From contig NC_090291.1 in the NCBI RefSeq assembly GCF_037392515.1, positions 1,886,501 through 1,950,500 of the forward strand: DNA of 64,000 nucleotides, written 5' to 3'. Origin of the DNA: Haliotis asinina (lineage: Eukaryota > Mollusca > Gastropoda > Lepetellida > Haliotidae). The position numbers and the translations under genes were made by a program. Below the pieces are notes generated by a model. The model saw nothing but the letters and a program-made list of their open reading frames with translations. It was not told the origin of the DNA and did not search any database. This document shows positions 48,901-61,600 of the stretch, in pieces. How positions within the stretch are numbered: position 1 is the stretch's first letter; the number at the start of each line of letters is the position of its first letter.

Positions 48901-49097
48901 ATGTAGTTATGGTGTGTGTTTAACATCATGGGTACACAGTCAGTGAGTATTTCAGATGAAGACAGACAGCATGTAGTTATGGTGTGTGTTTAACATCATG
49001 GGTACACAGTCAGTGAGTATTTCAGATGAAGACAGACAGCATGTAGTTATGGTGTGTGTTTAACATCATGGGTACACAGTCAGTGAGTATTTCAGAT
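45932..49097. repeat. 70-bp satellite array, about 27 monomers, split by an insertion
   Basis: The monomer starts gatgaagacagacagcatgt and goes on through agttatggtgtgtgtttaac and atcatgggtacacagtcag. About 23.5 monomers lie before the 1270-bp insertion and about 3.5 after it, together one whole-number array. Monomers differ at a few sites (ggtg/ggtc, gagta/gagtg, taac/taaa). A monomer carrying taaa plus gagtg occurs twice exactly 280 bases apart (47,081 and 47,361), showing four-monomer block duplication. It lies 0.7 kb past the F-box/UEV stop. Confidence 0.95.
47580..48849. mobile_element. 1270-bp TTAA-flanked TIR element inserted in the satellite
   Basis: The ends are aggtcacatgcaac and its exact inverse gttgcatgtgacct, flanked by TTAA on both sides (47576-47579 and 48850-48853). 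Removing the element restores a perfect satellite monomer. TTAA targeting suggests a piggyBac-like or Kolobok-like mover. The interior is AT-rich with no recognisable transposase; short open frames (for example 47607-47855) match nothing I know. Non-autonomous. Confidence 0.88.
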
Positions 49098-49410
49098 TTT
49101 CAAGAGCTTAAGATTCAGATTTGAAGAAAGTGAGACTGTTATATTGCTTGTCATTAATGCTTGCCATAAATTTCAGTAATTAATCGGGCAAGAGTAGTGG
49201 GGTTCTGTTTGGAAGCGTGCACCCTGCTGTGACCTAAACTTTAGTTGTCAAGGAACTGTCATGACTTGTCATCCTGACAGTGGAGAAAACTAATGAAACC
49301 CCCAACATTCCCTGCTCAGTGTTAACAGACCAATAATTAGTGTGGAACAAGGATTCAGACCCATACATATGGGAACCAAATTGCTGTCAGTGTGACATCA
49401 ATAACTTTTC

Positions 49411-49453
49411 CCCAACCCCCAACCCCCAACCCCCAACCCCCAACCCCCAACCC
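49411..49453. repeat. (CCCCCAA)n array
   Basis: About six tandem heptamers. The reverse strand is GGGGGTT-rich and could form a G-quadruplex. Confidence 0.85.
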
Positions 49454-51549
49454 TCTACACATTGGTTGTAATATCAACCACAAGATTTTGTTTCATCAAA
49501 AGTGCTCAATCATTGTTTTCCCTAGTGCTAAATTGTCTCATTTTGATGAATACATCAAATCATTTCATATGTAGAGTTCATGTATATTTTTCAGTGTCAG
49601 CTTCATGTAGATATGACAAATAAGAAACTATTTTCTCACCACTTTTCACTTTTTTTTTGTTTTAATTATGATCTAGGGGCCTAGCTGCACAGTACCAATG
49701 TACAAGTAAAATTTTCTTACCTCATTGATCAATGATGTTTTAACAAGTAGAAAAAATTATTACCTGCTGCCATGATAACCAGCAAACTCCCTCTGCAAAG
49801 AAGTATCACAAACAATCATATAACATCATAATTTGTAGTATGCTGTGCAGTGGGTTCGAAAAACGTTCAGTTAGCTGTTTTTCAGTTCACTATGTACAAA
49901 TTTTATTTACCGATTTTCAATGCTATATTCAAACTATTTTATACATTGCCTCGTTTGCACACTCAACCTAAACAAAATTAGCAGCTTTTATTGCAGTTTT
50001 AAGTTTGTCAGGATATGTTTCACTCATTTTAAGCTCTCTCTTTAGAGGCAGACACCATTTTCATTACATGTCATATAGTTGGCAGCAATCTTATTGATCT
50101 TCAAAATAAAATATGATGATATTTTGTACATTTAACATAGTGGTGAGATAGGTATGATGTAAACTTCTCACTCTGGTAATACAGTCTGATGTTTGCCTGT
50201 GTGTAACACTGCCACAAAGAGGCATGTTATTAGTTCGACAGTGTTTTGAAAGGGTGTACCGGACTGTAAGACCCTTGTAAATTCTGTATTTTCTGAGGTG
50301 TGGCAGTCCCATACACCCTTTCAAAACAGTGTGTGACAAATTTATTACCCTTAAGATCTTTTAAGTTAGCTTATCTTTAAACAACAACATTCAAACTTTG
50401 GCAGAATGAGACACAGCACATTTTTCCATGACTTTTCCTGTATGGTCATAAAGGGAGACAACTCGAGATGGCTTAGTTTATGATAAAAATGATAAATGAT
50501 GAGAAGTCAATACATGTACAAAACTTTTTATTTTGGATATAATTATGGATACAAACAAATATGAAATTATGGCAACAGTTCTATTACTCTGTATCCATAA
50601 TTGTATACGCCATTTCTAAAATTTTGAAGCGATCAGCCATGTAGCAGCCACATTCCATCTGAGGCCAAGGTCATCTGTGCAACCTGTGAAGTGTGTCACG
50701 TGACAGATTTGACGAGGTGTACAGTTCGCACACCCTGGCAAATCCGCCTACATGGTTTCGTATGCTTTGGCTGTCAACCAATCAGAATTCGTCAAATTTA
50801 ATAACAGTCTGTATTACCCTCAAGAGAAGCATACAATTTATACTACTTATAGTGGTTGTGGCACACTTAATCCTGGTGACTCAGACTCACATGTACATAG
50901 GCTAGAATCTGTAAAGGAAAGGTGTGTGTCTCTAGAAGGAATAAACTGTTTCTGAGGCTAAATAAAAAAGGGAAATGTTTCTGGGGCATCGGCCATCACT
51001 TTTCTTTGTTCGCACAATAATTCCTTATAACCAGTTTAAAAAATAATTTTGACTTTGCTGCGTTCTAATCATCCATTAGTCCACTACAAGAATGAGTGCT
51101 TGTAAGGACAAGTGTGACTGAATCTACAACTCATTAACACATGCTGAACTTCCCAAGCTTTATTTCTGAGTGAAAAAAAATACAAATGTCTTCCTTCCTC
51201 ATCACGTTTTTGTATCAAGAATTAAAAACAAAAGTCCTACTGCCCTCATCACTTTTGAAAAAAGTGTGCTCGAGAAACTTTTCATTTCTTTTATGCAGCC
51301 TAATATGTCTCTTTTAAAACCCAGGCACACAAATGATTGTTGCCATGGTTACAGTGTTTTATATGGGTTACTTTTCAGGGAATATTTTGTCTTTCCATCC
51401 TGCATCATCTTTTTTATAATCCCCTGATAATGTAGTTCTGGGTCCAGTTCTATTTCCATGTGGGCTTAGTGACCATTGTGTTAGCATAGTTACCGTGATA
51501 CACATTGTTACACAAATAGATTACATCCCACTGGTCTACTCAGACCTCT
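49454..51549. other. Intergenic, no gene seen
   Basis: AT-rich DNA with one hairpin (50,239-50,331). AATAAA strings near 50,105 and 50,938 have no gene clearly attached. The short open frames are unsupported. Confidence 0.4.
50239..50331. other. Hairpin with 28-base arms
   Basis: Left arm cagtgttttgaaagggtgta plus ccggactg; right arm cagtcccatacaccctttca plus aaacagtg. The arms are near-perfect inverses with a 37-base loop. It could be a small MITE or a stem-loop RNA precursor; the sequence alone does not decide. Confidence 0.5.
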
Positions 51550-51735
51550 TTTCAGGTGGCTTTGCTCACATGGAGTGGTGGAGCAGCCTAATGCTTGTAG
51601 CATCAGCTTGTCATTCTGAAGACCTGGCTTTGATGCAACACATAGGTACAAGGTGTGAAGCTGATTTCCTGTATCCCTTACCGTGATATTACTGGGATAT
51701 TGCTAGAAGTGGTGCAAAACCACACTCACTATGCT
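51550..51735 (+). repeat. SINE-1 copy, diverged
   Basis: It contains gtggagcagcctaatgctt (A-box region), ggtacaaggtgtgaagctga, accgtgatattactgggata and the tail aaaccacactcac. Confidence 0.7.
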
Positions 51736-52004
51736 TAGTCAAAATATATTATGTTGACTGTGTACTTTAGATGATATCTGTTAACTGTAATTTCATGGCA
51801 ACCCTTTGTCCAGTCAAAGGTTGTGTTATTCATCAGACATGCCACTAGCGGAATATGTTTTGTACAAACAGCTTTCAGATACAATTGTATATGATTAATA
51901 TAAGTATTTCATGCAGGACCATTGTACAGCAGATGATGTGGATCACATGGATCATGTGTGGGCATTATAAGACACAGCTGGTTCTCAGGTACTTAGCTGA
52001 CCCA

Positions 52005-52265
52005 TGAAGAGCCGGGCTAGAATAGTTCTTCAGCGATCCATGCTTGCCACAAAGGGTGACTATTCTTGTCTTAAGAGACGACTAACTGGATCAGGTGGTC
52101 AGTCTTGCTGACTTGGTGGACAAATGTCCCATTTGCGCAGATCGATGCTCATGCTGTTGATCCCTGGATTGTCTAGTCCAGACTTGATTTTTTACAGACT
52201 TCTGCCATATAGGTGGAATATTTGCTGAATGAGCATGAATAGAAACTCACTCACTCACCCACACA
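52005..52265 (+). repeat. SINE-2 copy
   Basis: Nearly full length: aagagccgggctagaatag, ttgccacaaagggtgac, agacgactaactggatc, gcagatcgatgctcatgctg and attttttacagacttctgcc, ending in a ctcactcactcaccc tail. Confidence 0.8.
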
Positions 52266-53014
52266 GGTACTGACAGGCAGTCATGGGTTTTTGTTGGAGA
52301 AAATGTGCTTCCAGTCCAGGGAAATTTTTATTTTTGTCTTTAAGCAAGTTATTTTCAAAAAGTGTATTCGGGAATGGTGTTTTGATGGTCCCTAGTTCCC
52401 TTAAGACATCAAACTGGAACTTTAATTACTTTAAACTATTGATCCTGAGGTCTTGTGTGATCCAAGAACCATTTGTATGATATGATGAAAAATATGTAAT
52501 TATCTTCCTCGATTTCTGGAATATCAGTCAATAAGGGCAACAGAATTCACTGCCTGAATGGGTTGGTTGGTCTGGGAGTTGTAATGTCATGTCGTAACCA
52601 GACATTGTGAATTGTTGCTCGTGAAGTCCATCACTGGATCACCTGGTCTGACTGAACATTTGAGCCTCTCATACACAACATTACTATGATCAATACTTTC
52701 ATTTTGTACAATAATCTGTCTGGGATGTGAGTCTAATGATATATAATTCTAATTTCTTTGAGGTGCCCATCCCTCTAAAGCATAATGAGGCGGTTTTATT
52801 AGATGTCAATATCACATTGCTGGATCTGTAACCAACATACAGCCACATGAACACAATAAATAATGATAAGCAGGCAGTGATTGAAAGTAAAGTGGAAAAA
52901 TTAGCTATATCACTTTAAGTAACATCACCTAACATTGAAGCAATATGATGTTATTTAACAAAGGCATTTGGATTAGACATTCATGTTGTAACAAAATCTG
53001 TTTCAGATAGCTAC

Positions 53015-53015
<1 letters not shown>

Positions 53016-53063
<48 letters not shown>
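53016..53063. repeat. (CA)n microsatellite
   Basis: About 24 uninterrupted CA dinucleotides. Confidence 0.95.
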
Positions 53064-53065
<2 letters not shown>

Positions 53066-53204
53066 ATAATATACTGGACAAAAAAAGGGATATTTGTAAA
53101 TTCTGAAATTATAAAATTGCTTGATGTATTTAATCATTTACATACTCATAAAATGTCAGTTATAAAAATACCAATATCCCTAACTTATCTTGTCCACTAT
53201 GGGA

Positions 53205-53370
53205 GATGGCAATCTGGATCAGACTTGCTGAGTGGCATAGGTTGATAGTTATTCTGTCAATCACAGGACTGCTCCACAGTCAATAATTTGCACACCACCT
53301 ACCACCCCCCACAAAACTGGAATATTGCTGAGCAGGGCATTAGACATACAGTCGCACACTCATCGACCAT
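53205..53370 (+). repeat. SINE-2 copy, degraded
   Basis: Traces of the family: atctggatcagacttgctga, cactccacagt-like and aaactggaatattgctgagc. Heavily diverged. Confidence 0.45.
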
Positions 53371-54740
53371 TCAGTCATATATTGAGTTCATTTCTTGGGG
53401 ATGGGTAAGTCCTCGGTTTCAGTAGGTTATAACATGTCTTGTACCTCCATGTGTTGGACATGGTCAAGTGTACAGCATGTTAAAGCAATATATAATATAT
53501 TTTCCTTGTTAGTGTTGTTAATGTTTTACCTGCTTTTGCTGATCATTTGATAAATGTATGGTGTCTACATGATGACTGTTTCGTGCTCAAATGTCCTGCT
53601 GTTTTGAGAACTGTATTTAATTTTGGTATATTAAATACACTGAAAAAATGCCTTTGTTTTTAGTTTTTTGAAATATGGAATTATGTAAATGTAGTTGTTT
53701 TTTAGCAATATGACTGCAGTGTGTTGCTGAACATGGTTTATTGTCAAAGAACCTGGTCAATGGATCAGTGTGGGCTACAACACAAGATGTCATAGTTAAC
53801 AGTCGTGTGACAGTCTCACTCTACGAAGTACATATTCATAATGGGTGAACATACATTATGAACAAAGTCCCTGACTTCAGCTGAGGTTGTGTCACATGTG
53901 CTTCCCTTGGGGGCAATACTCAAGCCTGTGAAACTCTCTGGAGACAGGGTGCCAAACATGGTCACCAATCCATGGACACCAACCATGTTTAACTTCAACT
54001 GATTTGTGAACTGGGCTGTTTGGTCCACACACCACTGCAGTCTTGTCCAGTTCCAGAACTGCCCTGAAGGTGCTTCTTTTTGTGTCAGCACTCAAGTGGC
54101 AGCTGTCAGAACTGTCTCGTGAGATGCGATGACTCGCATTTAACCATGGTATAGAGTCAGAACACAAGGTGGCGTATAACAGCAAGCATGCAGAGATGTG
54201 TTTCAGCGAGGTATGAGCGTGTTCAGATACATTTGGTGGCGCCAAAACGGATGGTGTAATTTTAGGGAGTGGAGTACACGAGAGAATGGCTACACCGGAG
54301 TGGTCGTCATTTGAAAGTAAATGCCTCACATTACCTAAAACACTACCTTGGCGTAGTGTCAGAGATGGGGTTCACACTAATACTCCTTGTTTACCACAGT
54401 GATGTTTGCATGTCGTTGTCCTGTAAACGGATCGAGAGTTGTCCTCCATGGCAAGCTGACGACTGGCAAGGGTATGGTTTTCAGAATGTGGTACGACACT
54501 GACCATTGAGTGTCCATGGTACTGGGATCCAACTTACAGTTTACGAAAGGGAGCAACCATCAAAGGGTTCAGCTGCATGGATCATCTTCTGCCGCATGTC
54601 AGTGGATAGCTATGAACCCAATCCTCAAGTTGCGGTTTTCACGGAAACTGAACCACGACAGACGTTCCTGCTTTTGCCTATCTGTGGATAATTAAAGGAC
54701 GTCTTGGGTCTTGCCAGACGAATTATGGATTCAGTCATCA
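53371..54740. other. Intergenic, unassigned open frames
   Basis: Overlapping reverse-strand frames of 91 and 145 codons (53,816-54,329) and short forward frames (54,269-54,695) show no domain I recognise. They lie in different phases, so this may be the remnant of an old mobile element. No function is proposed. Confidence 0.3.
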
Positions 54741-54744
54741 GGTC

Positions 54745-55085
54745 TTCCTCTGTCTTCTAGGTCATGTAATGGCGTGTGGACCAGTGCATAAAGCTTAGAA
54801 CACAAATCAATTGAAGTTCAGCAACGTTGAACTCGGACATACCTTGACTGGGTGACCGTGTTTTGTCAGCCTGACGCCCTTAGTTTCTTGGACTTCAGCC
54901 CTGTTCCACAATGAACTACATGCGCTTCTGTTCACCCAGCAGAAAGTGGTTACCCGGTGGGATTCTTCACGTGACTAATAACCTTAGTCGCCTCGCAGGC
55001 AGTTTGGGTTATCCGGGGGAATAATGCGTTAGCGCTTTGAGAAGTGTGTGGAAAAGGCACGGTATAAATGACCATTATTATATCA
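54745..55085 (+). repeat. SINE with a 5S rRNA-derived head
   Basis: The head reads gaagttcagcaacgttgaac and tcggacataccttgactggg then tgaccg. This matches the internal promoter region of 5S rRNA (gaagctaagcaacgtcgggc ... cttggatgggtgaccg). The tail has ttatccgggggaataatgcg, gcgctttgagaagtgtgtgg and ggtataaatgaccattatta, like common molluscan SINE tails. It lies 0.6 kb upstream of the EGF gene. Confidence 0.6.
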
Positions 55086-55282
55086 TTTTATCTCTTAAGC
55101 CTTCCGTTACTTCACTGCTTGCACATGAGTCCTTACAAGTCGGCTAATAACCATTTGGCTATTACATAGACCATATGTGCCCGTGTTTTCAGCTGAAAAT
55201 GTAATTAGATTAATTGTTAAATTTTGTGAGGGGTGCCACAGTATTGGCAAAGTGCGCTCACCGTTTTGCGAACACCTGATAG

Positions 55283-55285
55283 TAT

Positions 55286-55352
<67 letters not shown>

Positions 55353-55353
55353 T
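55283..55353. repeat. (ATTT)n microsatellite
   Basis: About 18 tandem TTTA/ATTT tetramers. It creates a low-complexity open frame that is not a gene. Confidence 0.95.
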
Positions 55354-55642
55354 CAAATATATTTAAATATTTAATTATTAATGACAGTAGGTTACCGCCA
55401 CCCCTCCACTTCCCACCACATCCAACGGCATTGTTTCTTCCAGTTGTAGACGTTTTTATCTAACGCAGTTCGAGATAGTGTCGAGTTTCTCTACATCACT
55501 TCCCTCTAATTACCTACAAGGAAACCAGAGCCCGTGTCTCCATCAGTCCCACAGCTGGTCGGGGGGACAACCCGTGCTTGCTGGGCTTGACAATGAGTAT
55601 TGTAGACCTGTAGGTACGGGAGTTGGGAGACACTTGTTGACA

Positions 55643-58600
55643 ATGCGGTGTTTTTTCTTCCTGATTGTCGGATTAGGAACGTGTCAGTACTCACAGGCGG
55701 ATTATGGAGACGAAGCTGTAGATGTAAGTTGAAATATTCAGTAAGGATTTAGGTAAGGTGTTCTGCTTAACAATAAGGATTAAGTTAAGGTGGTCTCTGC
55801 TTAACAAGAATACAAGACACCATAACTTACCCTGCATAGTGGAGTTTTACAGCGGATTTAGTAATATTCCAGCAATATCCCTTCGGATCAAACCAGAATT
55901 GGGCTTGAAAATTCAAACCCTGTATCCATGTGGGGAATCGATCCGGGTCTTCGGCGTGACGAGCGAACGCTTCAACCACAAGTCTACCCTATTGCCTCAT
56001 GTTTAGTGGACACAGCACACAGGCTGTAGACATAAGTTTGAAGGGTGAATATATAATGGCCCATGGTCAGAGCAGAAGGTGACTCAGAATTACAGAATAT
56101 ATATTTCCACGTTATACACTCTATCCAGAGCTGCGCTGTGTCATGACTGTTACCCAACTGTTACTGAAAAAACAACAGTTATTAATTCTATGAAAGCATT
56201 TGACAATAATGTACCGCCGTAGATATCAATGACTGCGACTAAAAGCAACATCATCAAACATGATTAATAATATTATGCAGTGAAGGAAATGTAGCTTAAA
56301 GTCGAGGTCATGCTTGTTGCATTTATGCAGTAATGTATGTGTGGTACCTTCTACTAGCCATAGCCGGTGGGGTAGCCTAGTGGTTAAAGCGTACCCTCGT
56401 CACGCCGAAGACCCGGGTTCCATTCCCTACACGGGTACAATGTGTGAAGCCCATTTCTAGGTTCCCCGCTGTGATATTGATTACAAATTATTGCGAAATA
56501 TGCTGACTTCTTCGAATCAACGAAGCCTTGTATATCCCCCTAATGCCGTGCGTAAGGACGGGAAACAACCTATCGACGAGGACGCGTTTTGGTATAACCT
56601 ACGCTACCAGGAATCGGAACCTAATCTGGCAGCAGCCACTAGACCCTTTTGAATTATACAGACAGACAGATAGGTAATGTGAAGAACGCGTTAAGCAGTC
56701 CTGGTAGAATTTTGCCAATTGTTCTGAAAACTGTACCCATGGAGTTTCCTTGTTTCGCGGACAATATACTGTGTTCATGTGTTCCCCCTTCAACACAGTC
56801 CCGCTTCAGGAAATACTCATTTCTTCTCCGGGAAGCCATTACTGGATCAAGTTACTACCAAAGAGATGTCAGCTAACTGCGCATTTCAGTTGCAAGTTAA
56901 GTAAGGCTGTAGATGGTTTACATACACAGGGCGGCACAACAGGTGCTTGGAGATGTTTACAACTGACATGTGTTTCTTTCTCAAACAAACGTGACGTCCA
57001 CGTGATAACCCAGACTATTTATCCTTCTAGGAACCGTGTTGGCCTTTACGGGAAGTGTTTGTGTACCAGAAACCTTACTTAATTTGTTTCAACAAAGTGT
57101 GCAGTTTCCGCTAAAGATTATGAGACCATGTGCAAAATATGGACATTGCAAGTCTTTGAGAAATGGCTGACAGTATTGTTGCATGTATGTCCTAAAAAGC
57201 TATTTTGTATACTATCGCTACATCTGTTTTCCATTTCTTATATTTTGGAATCATGAACTGTTAACATCTGTCTCAGACGTACACGTTGCCATTTAAAAGC
57301 CTACATGAAGTAAACGTCTTTGTCCAAGGACGTGCATTTGTTTTTCTGTAAACATATGATAGGATGGAGACCCAGCTGTTCTACACTATTATTTGATAGG
57401 CTGACGGTGCATGGCTGAATGGGTGGATGGTATTTAATGCCTTATAGTCTAGATACATCCCAAGGGAGTGTAAGTATTGGGCACTGGGAAGACAATGCTC
57501 TGTTAGAAACGTTCTCTGTAGAGTACCATGCTCAGTGTTGGGAAATGAGTGAGTGAGTGAGTGAGTGAGTGAGTGAGTGAGTGAGTGAGTGAGTGAGTGA
57601 GTGAGTGAGTGAGTGAGTGAGTGAGTGAGGCGGCGGTTGTGAAATATTCACATTTTGCTGTAGACTCTTGGTCTGATTTTGTAACTTGGCATATATAACA
57701 CAAAGGTTTAAGGCTATATAAATATTAACGATGTCATCTCACTAAGGAAAAATTTCGCAGCAACTACATCCAAGTATGGAAACTATTCCACAAATACCCT
57801 GCATGGATACGCAGATCCACCAAAGCATCAGAGGCTATGACAAGAGACACATTTACATTGGCTTGTTTGTAGGGCAGCACGACCGGGCCGCTGTTCCAGC
57901 TGACAGGGGCCGATAACCTCCCTCCCCACAGCAGCCCCTTCGTGTACTGGCCAGACCAGCAACACAATGAAGGTACGTCATTCCGTGGGGTAATATGTTT
58001 CCCCCCACCTTCAGGACAAAAAATAATAATAAATAATAATAATGTCCCATAGTGATGACGTCAAACCTGTCTGTCGTCTTAAAAATCAATATAATGTATA
58101 CCGGTTTCTTCGACAGTCTTGAGTGAAATTTGAAGTGGAACGTGAGGAGAAATGCGTTTAAATGTCAAATTCGACACATGTGTTATGTACTGTGTGGGGT
58201 TTGTGAGTGAGTGAGTGAGTGCGTCACGCGCGTGATTGGTGGGACGCATCTTGGCCTTATCCACAGAAATGTCTGCTTCATAGGGACATCGCTGAAGAAC
58301 CACCAGGCAGTTCAATACAGGTTATCACGCAAGTGTGTTTTGGGATGGTTAATATCCTATATTGGGAATAAACATTGTTTTTAGCGAGCCTTGGCGAGCT
58401 AAATACAGAGTGTTTATTCCTAATGCAGGATATGATATTAACCATCCCAAAACATACGAGTGTGATAACCTATTTATTTATACAATGTCATTCTTACTTT
58501 AAAATTTAAAAAGAATGTGATTTCATTTGTCACAGATCATGAAACTAAACTTCCTGCGATGTGCCCGTATATCTATGACTATTATTATGTTATTATAGTA

Positions 58601-61600
58601 TGACATGGATACTTTCCACTTACATACGGTACACTGACTACTCTCACTCACAAATAGGTGTCAGGCTCGAAGCCGCATTTCAAAAATAACTATTGCCGTG
58701 AAGGCCACATTTCAATTACATGGATGTAGTCGGTAAAGCCACATGTCCAGACCTTGTTTTGTACCCTACATACCTAGCCCCACAATCTGAATCAACAAGT
58801 ACCACACTGTATGTTTGATGTGATTGTGGTTCAAATAATACCTGATGAGAATGTACAGGTTCGGAATATATTCTACACGATACTGTCACAGCTAAACATG
58901 GTTAGTTCAGATGTGACGGATTCTCTGTTGAACGCGCCATATTCTTTTGTTGTTGTGAATTATGTGTCGAACATTAGGATTAATCGAACATTGATTAATC
59001 GACACAGCGGTGTTAAAGTATGGTCGTCTATCACGGGTTTGTCTGGCCCAGATCGGATTTTTTGCAGGCCTACGTCATATAGTTGGAACATTACTCCGTG
59101 TTTTGTTTTCAAACAAGTCAACTGTACATACTGTGTATATGTATTTTAACAGAAGAAAACAACATTCTGAACCCGTTCTTTGATGAGTGTGTGGAGGAGA
59201 GAAACACGTGTGACCAGGTGTGCTACAGGGCGGGGCCGGACACACAGATCTGTGACTGCTATCAGGGCTTCTCACTCATGTTGGACGGAGAGTCGTGTAG
59301 AGGTGGGTACCCGGTAGGAACTCCGCAGGTGCATGTGTGACGAGAATAAGAGTGATAAGATAACTCTGTCAGATCAGCCGTGTTCCAATATAAGCGTTAG
59401 TGGGTGACTGATGTGTTATTACAACAGACACTGAGGTATTTGATCTATTCTATGATAAAGTCTGATGTCCAATTTACGGTCATTCTCTAAGCCCGTTATC
59501 TGCAATGGTTAGCTCTATTGTCTAAAGGAGCAGTAATTATAACCTGCATAGCAGTTACATGCTTTAGTCGTACCAGGATTCGCAGGTTTCCCCTCAGTGG
59601 TTGCCTGGGCCTGTCTATGTTCATTATGTTCACCACTCTGGCAATCAAGGATGACGTCGCGCGTTCCTAACGTTCCCAGCGCTGTCGTCCTGGTAAGTTT
59701 CACAGCCCTGAATCATATTATTTTCCCCACTGCTAAAACGCTAAAGAAGCAAATCTGTATTTCCTCAGGCTCTCTGGTATCCTGAGGACTCCTTTTCAAT
59801 TTAAATGGGATTATTTGTTGCTATCAAAGTTATGATCCCTGAAACACGAGGTGAGAACTCATTCGCCCACTGGGAATAAAACAAGTTAAAGGTCTGGTGG
59901 TGTCAGGAACGTAAACTGAGGTGGCATAGCACTACGACTGTAAAAACTGTCAAAGTATGGGGAGTTCGATTAACACTGATATGCCCTCGTGAGATGAGGC
60001 CCTGGTCATGTACCAATAGCATCCGTATAGATTAACGTTCATCTGGCATCCAGTCATTCTGAGTCTGCTCGAGAGTCGTATAATACTTTGTGTCCTGTAC
60101 AAACACAGATGTGGACGAATGTGAGGACGGCTACTGTGGTCAGTACGGTCAGTGTGTCAACACCATGGGCTCCTTCATCTGTACCTGTGAACCCGGCTTC
60201 TACCTCAACAACGACAACTTGTGTACAGGTAACGACAACTTGTGTATAGGAAACGACAATCTGTGAAAGGTAACGTCTTGTGTAGGTAAAGAAAAGTTGT
60301 GTACAGGTAACGACAACTTGTGTCTAAACAACACCTTCTGTACTGATAACAACTTGTGTTTTAGCAACACCCTGTGTACAAGTAATGACAACTGGTGTCT
60401 GTAGCAACACCTTGTGTACAGATAACGACAACCTGCATACAGGTCACAATTAACACATTGTCTACAGGTTATGGCAACATGTGTACAAATAACGAAATCT
60501 TGTGTGCAAGAAACAACCCCTTGTGTACAGGTAACCGAGAGTATTACGGGTTAGAACAGATCCCGACAGCCTAGATGCTGGTTGTAAGAGTGTGTTTGAA
60601 TGAATGAGTGGTTACGCTCGTACACCCAAAGTGTGGATCGTTGTTCATAATATCAATCACCAGGTGTTCCAGACAGGACTTCCGAGATATCGCTGACATT
60701 ATACCGACACTGTCAAAGTGTGTTTGTATGGCAAAATGTCAACGCGTCCATATGTTTCTATGGCAAGATGTCAACGTATCCACGTGTTTGTATAGAAAGA
60801 TGCCAACGTGTACATGTGTTTGTATAAAAAGATGCCAACGTGTTCATGTGTGTCTGCATGGCACGATGTCAGGTGTTGAAAGATGTTAACGTGTCCTTGC
60901 GTTGGTGTTGAAAGATGTTAACGTGTCCATGTGTTGGTGTTGACAGATATAGATGAGTGTATGGACATAGGCCTCTGTGTCGGGGAGTCCCAGTGTCACA
61001 ACCTGCTGGGGTCCTACCAGTGTGCCTGTCCCCCGGGATTCCAATATACGAGTGACGGATGTGCAGGTGATGTCTTCACTTCATCACTCATTTCACCGGT
61101 TTCAGTTGTCTATCGTCCAACTGAATTTTACTATGCTTGATTTCATTACATTACATCTGTTATAACTGTCTGCGTTCTGTGTAGTTCATTGGTAAACACA
61201 CTTTTGAAAAAGCTAATATTATGTACAAATTCTCAGGTGTATGTGTTGAGGATATGCGTGTTACGCTGACGTCAACTTTTCGTATCTGACCTGCTGATGT
61301 TGTTGGAATGATCATACTTTTGTTGTGAATTTTACAGACGTAGATGAATGTGTAACCTCTCCTTGTGCTGTCGGCGGCGTCTGTAACAACACTGTGGGCA
61401 GCTTCCTCTGTTCCTGTAGGAGGGGTTACTATAACAACGGCACACACTGTCTTGGTGAAAAAAAATCCCACTCTTTTTGTTGTTGTTTATACAGAGAATC
61501 TCACCCAAGTGTGTACTGACACCAAATATATCAACACGAGTTGATAAAGTAACAAATATTTTACCTTTATTAACGAGTGTTGATATAATTGATATCACGA

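Noticed and set aside
45932-49097. CRISPR-like regular repeats
   Set aside because: Monomers abut directly with no unique spacers, and the genome is eukaryotic; this is a satellite.
53816-54329. Two overlapping - strand frames of 91 and 145 codons
   Set aside because: No recognised domain, different phases and no splice context; not enough to call a gene or a named element.
55478-55642. Upstream in-frame ATG for the EGF gene
   Set aside because: Starting there would bury the hydrophobic signal peptide more than 50 residues in; the ATG at 55,643 places it at the N-terminus.
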